Source: Acestrorhynchus altus (Eukaryota; Chordata; Actinopteri; Characiformes; Acestrorhynchidae). Taken from it: a stretch of DNA of 64,000 nucleotides. Shown here piece after piece: positions 60,134 through 64,000 of this stretch. Numbering within the stretch: position 1 is the first letter of the stretch; each line of letters opens with the position of its first letter. Position numbers and translations under genes: made by a program. Location of the stretch: the NCBI GenBank assembly GCA_034509495.1, contig CM067507.1, forward strand, positions 30,408,392 to 30,472,391. Reading direction: 5' to 3'. The notes beneath the pieces are model-generated. The model did no database searches and had not been told where the DNA came from. It saw nothing but the letters and a program-made list of their open reading frames with translations.

Positions 60134-60211
60134 GAACTGCAGGAGCTGCAGGAACTGAAGGAGCTCAGGGCCGAGGCTGTCAGCTTCTTTCTGGTCCTTC
60201 TGGAGGCCTGA
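60134..60211 (+). other. Possible short terminal exon (weak)
   Basis: An acceptor-like CATTTTTTGCAG ends at 60133. The next 25 codons read ELQELQELKELRAEAVSFFL and then VLLEA before a TGA at 60209-60211. The first part has leucines in a coiled-coil-like spacing, but it also comes from a small GAACTGCAGGAGCTG-type tandem repeat, which is the more likely explanation. No neighbouring exon is visible. Confidence 0.15.
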
Positions 60212-60874
60212 TGCACGATGGCACTCCACAGACTCAGTCACAGCGGCCTGTGCTGGAGCACAACAACTCTCCCCACGTGGCTTTGAAGCTCGCCGCGACA
60301 GCACACAGCTGCAGAGAATACCGCAAGGCAGAGATGACATTTACTGCAGCATCAAGGCTGGAAGAGACACGTTTATTCACACGCAGGGGTGCCGTGGGTT
60401 TGTGGATCACTGGATAACTGTCTGTTTTCATTGAAGGCCCCGGTATACGCTTTGTGGCAAGATGATTAAATTATAGTCTTGTGTTTCCTCTCAGTCCATT
60501 GTTGTTTGCAGTGATGCAGCAGGCAAAGGGTCCCGTTGGAATAAGGATGTACAGTTGATAGTGTGCTTTCTGCTCTGGGGATGTACTTACAGTAATTCAC
60601 CTGCAGCTCCACTGTCAGTGAGGTTCCCGTGTTAATTGGTAGCAATCAGGCCGATTGAGAGGTAATTTTGGCTGAGAGTGACAAGGTTGTCTGAGGGAGT
60701 TGGCAGGTAGTGGCTGAAATTTTGAGAGAGGGTGAGAGAGTGAGTGAACAAGAGAGACCCCAGACTCCAGATGAAACGCTGGCCTGGTTTCAAAGTTTTC
60801 ACACTGAGCAGCTTGCAAAAAACACCTGGGAGATAATGCTATTGGGGGATTAGCTACCATTTCAGTTCTTCTTG

Positions 60875-60879
<5 letters not shown>
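60212..60879. other. Non-coding sequence
   Basis: GC-balanced to 60420; GA-rich at 60720-60760. Covered on the minus strand by a 235-codon frame (60615-61322) that I reject as repeat-driven. Confidence 0.5.

Positions 60880-60935
<56 letters not shown>
60880..60935. repeat. (CT)n microsatellite
   Basis: Uninterrupted CT array. Confidence 0.97.
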
Positions 60936-60939
<4 letters not shown>

Positions 60940-61124
60940 TTGTTCTTTCTTTTCATGTGCCGAGCTTGCGACAGACTGCCACCGTAGCATTCCCCCTGGC
61001 ACCGGGGGCCGACTTTCCGATACCATTCAGCGCTTAGCCCCTGGATTTGTTTATTTAATCCAATATTTATGCACCATGTATTAGAGCAAATGCAAAACAG
61101 CTTGCCACTGTGCCATGGCGACGG
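60936..61124. promoter_or_regulatory. Candidate conserved regulatory island
   Basis: Sharply bounded, non-repetitive, GC-balanced sequence between a CT and a GAAA repeat. Contains GTTTATTTAATCCAATATTT and a GTGCCATGGCGACGG motif near 61107-61121. Regulatory role inferred only. Confidence 0.28.
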
Positions 61125-61181
61125 AGAGAGAAAGAGGGAAAGAAAGAAAGAAAGAAAGAGAGAGAGATAAAAAAAAAAAAC
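61125..61181. repeat. GA/GAAA-rich tract ending in a poly-A run
   Basis: Interrupted GA, about four GAAA units, GA again, then TAAAAAAAAAAAAC. Confidence 0.93.
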
Positions 61182-62623
61182 ACAATCGGAACACATGAAA
61201 GCAGAAAAATACAGTAGTGCAGAATTCAGAGGGAAGGGCTTTGCATCAAACAGGAGTGAAGATAACCTTAGTTGACCTTCAGGGGGATTAGTTGCAAAGG
61301 CAAGGGAAATATACACGCCCAAAAAGCCAAGTATTTATTCAGAAGCTTCCTAACTACAAAGGAGAAGAACAGGGTGTATGTTATTTTGTCTCCCTGTTCT
61401 ACACATATCCATTACCGTCTGCAGTGTTGTAGCAACATGTCATATTGTAAGAGTTGCCCTTTAACCCCCCTTTGCTCTCCCTCTTGACCATTCACATTCA
61501 GAAAACATTGGACAGATGAAACCAAAGGAGAACACACTGTAGATGTAGTCATATCTGGCTCAAGGGTTCATACAGTAACATAAAGCATCCCCAGATGGAA
61601 TTTGTTGATGGAGAGCCCTTTATTTGATCATTTCTCTGATGTAGTTCCATATATGAATTAACCTCATTCCATTCTTAATCAAATCAGAGTGGCTTTAAGA
61701 TCAGATTAGATGTTTGGATCCTCATGTGCCCCATTCCCATGTAAACCTGACCCTCTCCTCTCTGATATCAGGCTCTTTGATCCTGAGAATGTTCCATGCT
61801 GTAGTTGAGTTCCCTGGCTAATCAGAAGCATAACTGTATGAGAGTACAGCAGTAAGAGTGATTTTTGTTGATAAAGTTCATAAGCGAACCACATTCATCC
61901 AAACATGGCAATCACAGATCCCATTCCCTGTGATAAGACTTCCCACATTAATCAAGACTTTCTACATTTGCACTGTGAAAAATGAATCCTTGTTTGTTTT
62001 AATACTGTAAATATATCAGTTATTCTATATGTCATGCTTTTGCTAATATTTGTTTTACTCTTCTCTGCGACAGTGTCTGTTGTTGAAAGTTTTGATTCAG
62101 CCAAATTATACTATTCCAGGGACAGTACTAGGCCTGGGTATTAGGTCTTTTTTCAACAGCCCAGAAGGGTGCTGGGATGTTTAACAATAGGACGTCTCCC
62201 CTATCCTTTTTCTAGTGAATGAGACCAAGTGCATCCACCACCACCATCCTTTCGAAAGAACCCCCAGCTAAGCCCCAGGTCTCTATGATGCCCCTGCGCT
62301 ATCCCCCCTTACACCAAATGTAGTTAATCTGCTAAGACATGTTTGATGTCTAAAGTTGTTGATTAACTATTTATGGTGGACTCATGAATAATAATGGTCA
62401 TGAATTCCCTCCATTTGTATGCAATCTGTCTGACTGGACTCTTTAGACATGGTTTTGTAACTTTTTTTTCAGCCTGATGAGCATCAACATCTCATCTTCT
62501 GAGCTAAAACAGCCGGCAGTTTAATGTACCGTCTGCTTCAAAAGTCCTAGTGTGCAGAAAAAAAGTGTTGGCACGTTGTACTGGTGCATACCAGGTCACT
62601 TCAAGCACTGTATGTCATGAGCA
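61182..62623. other. Non-coding sequence
   Basis: No gene or repeat recognised. Confidence 0.5.
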
Positions 62624-62880
62624 AGTCTGTGTAAGGATGATTGATCTGAGGAGATCTGGGTGAGGATGCTTATGGTAGAGTGCCTGTCTTAGGAGGTCTG
62701 TGTGAATCAGCCAATGTACAGATGATAAATTGATATGGGGGACCTCTGTGAGAGGAGCTGCGTCAGGATGCCTATTTGTGGGAGGATGCCTGTATGAAGG
62801 TTCTTGTCAGTGGGAGCCTGTGTGTAGGGGCCTATGTGTGGGATCGTGCGGCAGGCTGCCTGTGTGAAGGTGCTTGTGGC
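62624..62880. repeat. Degenerate minisatellite, unit about 17-19 bp
   Basis: Recurrent units such as AGGATGCCTATTTGTGGG, AGGATGCCTGTATGAAGG, AGCCTGTGTGTAGGGG and GGCTGCCTGTGTGAAGG. Best preserved at 62760-62880, and fading to the left. Confidence 0.75.
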
Positions 62881-63825
62881 TCCGTAGTGTCCAGCTGAAG
62901 GGAGTGGGTGCCCATCTGTTTTTCTCTGACTGTGTGATCAGAGGGAGCTCCAATCACAGACCTCCTGGGGAGAGCTGTCTGCAGGATGAAGGACCCCTGC
63001 TACCACCACCATCAGACCATCAGGGAGCAGGCCACCATGTACTGCGTGCCATTTGGAGATGGCACACGCGGGCATGTGGGGATGGCACAGGCTGGCTGTG
63101 AGCTGGCAAGCCTTAGATGTGGCCTTAGAAGCTGTCAGATCAGTCACTTGGCAGGGATATTAGTCATGTCTTACTAGTTGAGCGTAGAAATATTCATTTG
63201 CAAGTGCTTCTGTTTGGTCACAATCAGCTTGGAGTGATTTTGACACTCAGAAAAGAAAATGGTCACTGTGTTGTTATGCTCAAAGGTGTGCATCCAGTAT
63301 CCTCAGTTAGGAAACATCACAATAGAGTACCAAATTTCACACAGTTTCACTAAGTCACATTGACCTTGTGCACCATTCATTTTTATTTTGAGGTCTAAGT
63401 CAATTGGCAGGTCCAGTACAAAAGTGTATCCAACATTATAGAGTACAAAATATAGTATAAATATAATAGCAGACAGAGATTTAAACCAGTATTAAAAATG
63501 AACCTATTCCATACTGTGGCCAGAAGGGCCACCATGGGACCTGTGGATAAAGGCTTGCACCATGTTGTACATTAGAAGGCGCATTAATATTCTTTATATT
63601 CTAACATAAAAAACATTTTTTTTTTTCATTTTTTCAAACAGTGTATGTGAAGGTTGATTTCCCTTTAACTCATATTTTCTGACATGCATGGAAGAAGGAT
63701 TTTTGTCTTCATCCACCTGAGAAAAGATCTATTCTTTCATGAAGAGCCTGCAGTATTATTCGCAGTCATCTGCTGAAAGTGACAGCTACCCACAGTGGTG
63801 GGCGTATGAAGGCTCAAATAATGTG
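62881..63825. other. Non-coding sequence
   Basis: GC-balanced at first, then AT-rich. Short overlapping frames only. Confidence 0.5.
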
Positions 63826-63857
63826 TTTCTCTCTCTCTTTCTCTCTCTCTCCCTCTC
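63826..63857. repeat. Short interrupted (CT)n tract
   Basis: CT array with TTT and CCC interruptions. Confidence 0.85.
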
Positions 63858-64000
63858 TTATGAAGTATATCTGTCCTCTTTCTTTTCATCTTCACACTCT
63901 CCAAGGGCATAGGCCTACCTTTATATTTGTTCCCCATTGCCCTTTCGCTATCCATCAACAGCCACCTTCTTCAAACACAGTCTCTTACTGGCCTTTTGCT
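63858..64000. other. Non-coding sequence to window end
   Basis: Nothing recognised. Confidence 0.4.

Noticed and set aside
60615..61322. 235-codon minus-strand open frame
   Set aside because: Crosses a CT microsatellite and a GAAA tract, giving Arg-Glu and Phe-Leu-Ser runs; the remaining parts show no domain or splice support.

Overview
The window reads as vertebrate nuclear DNA, most likely from a teleost fish. The signs are long (CA/TG)n and (GA/TC)n microsatellites, AT-rich single-copy sequence, decayed Tc1/mariner DNA transposons and MITEs, tRNA-like SINEs, and 3'-truncated L2/CR1-, RTE- and other fish-type LINE pieces. The combination of repeat families, recognised from memory, fits an ostariophysan (characin, catfish or cyprinid relative), but the species cannot be fixed from this sequence alone.

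I find no protein-coding gene I would stand behind. All long open frames are short for their context, low in complexity, driven by tandem repeats, or belong to dead transposons. Two weak exon candidates are recorded: an exon edge at 1-41, and a 25-codon stretch behind an acceptor-like site at 60134-60211. The window is best described as a gene desert or the inside of a very large intron.

Layout. 0-8 kb: TG repeat, a retro-insertion with a visible 21-bp target-site duplication (1104-1368), a palindromic MITE (2.0 kb), a Tc1 transposase relic (2.3 kb), one copy of an unfamiliar dispersed repeat (4.7 kb), a G-run, and a SINE with a 13-bp target-site duplication beside a minisatellite (7.5-7.9 kb). 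8-20 kb: possible conserved regulatory islands, a MITE copy (9.9 kb), an L2-type LINE end (11.2-11.9 kb), a DDE transposase relic (15.1 kb), and AG and CA repeats (16.4-16.7 kb). 20-31 kb: further MITE copies, a second Tc1 lineage (22.5 kb), a LINE C-terminus (25.2 kb), a SINE (27.3 kb), large TG and GA repeats (28.3-28.9 kb), and a minus-strand LINE end (29.9-30.6 kb). 31-42 kb: mostly quiet, with a mariner relic (34.8 kb) and partners of the dispersed repeats at 4.7 and 23.9 kb. 42-50 kb: TC, CA, AAC/AAT, TTTTA and TG repeats, a nest of abutting mobile elements (43.2-44.1 kb), a 53-bp minisatellite (47.4-48.0 kb) and a SINE (50.3 kb). 50-64 kb: a 15-bp-based minisatellite with a higher-order duplication (53.3-54.1 kb), a GTTGCTAGG-type minisatellite (55.9-56.4 kb), a nearly full-span Tc1 relic (56.9-58.0 kb), and further simple repeats.

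No genes act together here. If the window has a function it is probably regulatory: several GC-balanced islands with TAATTA-type or X-box-like motifs stand out from the AT-rich background, but only cross-species alignment can test that. I found no new biological system. The most useful observations are the two minisatellites with open-frame-preserving unit lengths or clear periodicity, the two repeat insertions with readable target-site duplications, and two dispersed repeat pairs seen by internal comparison.
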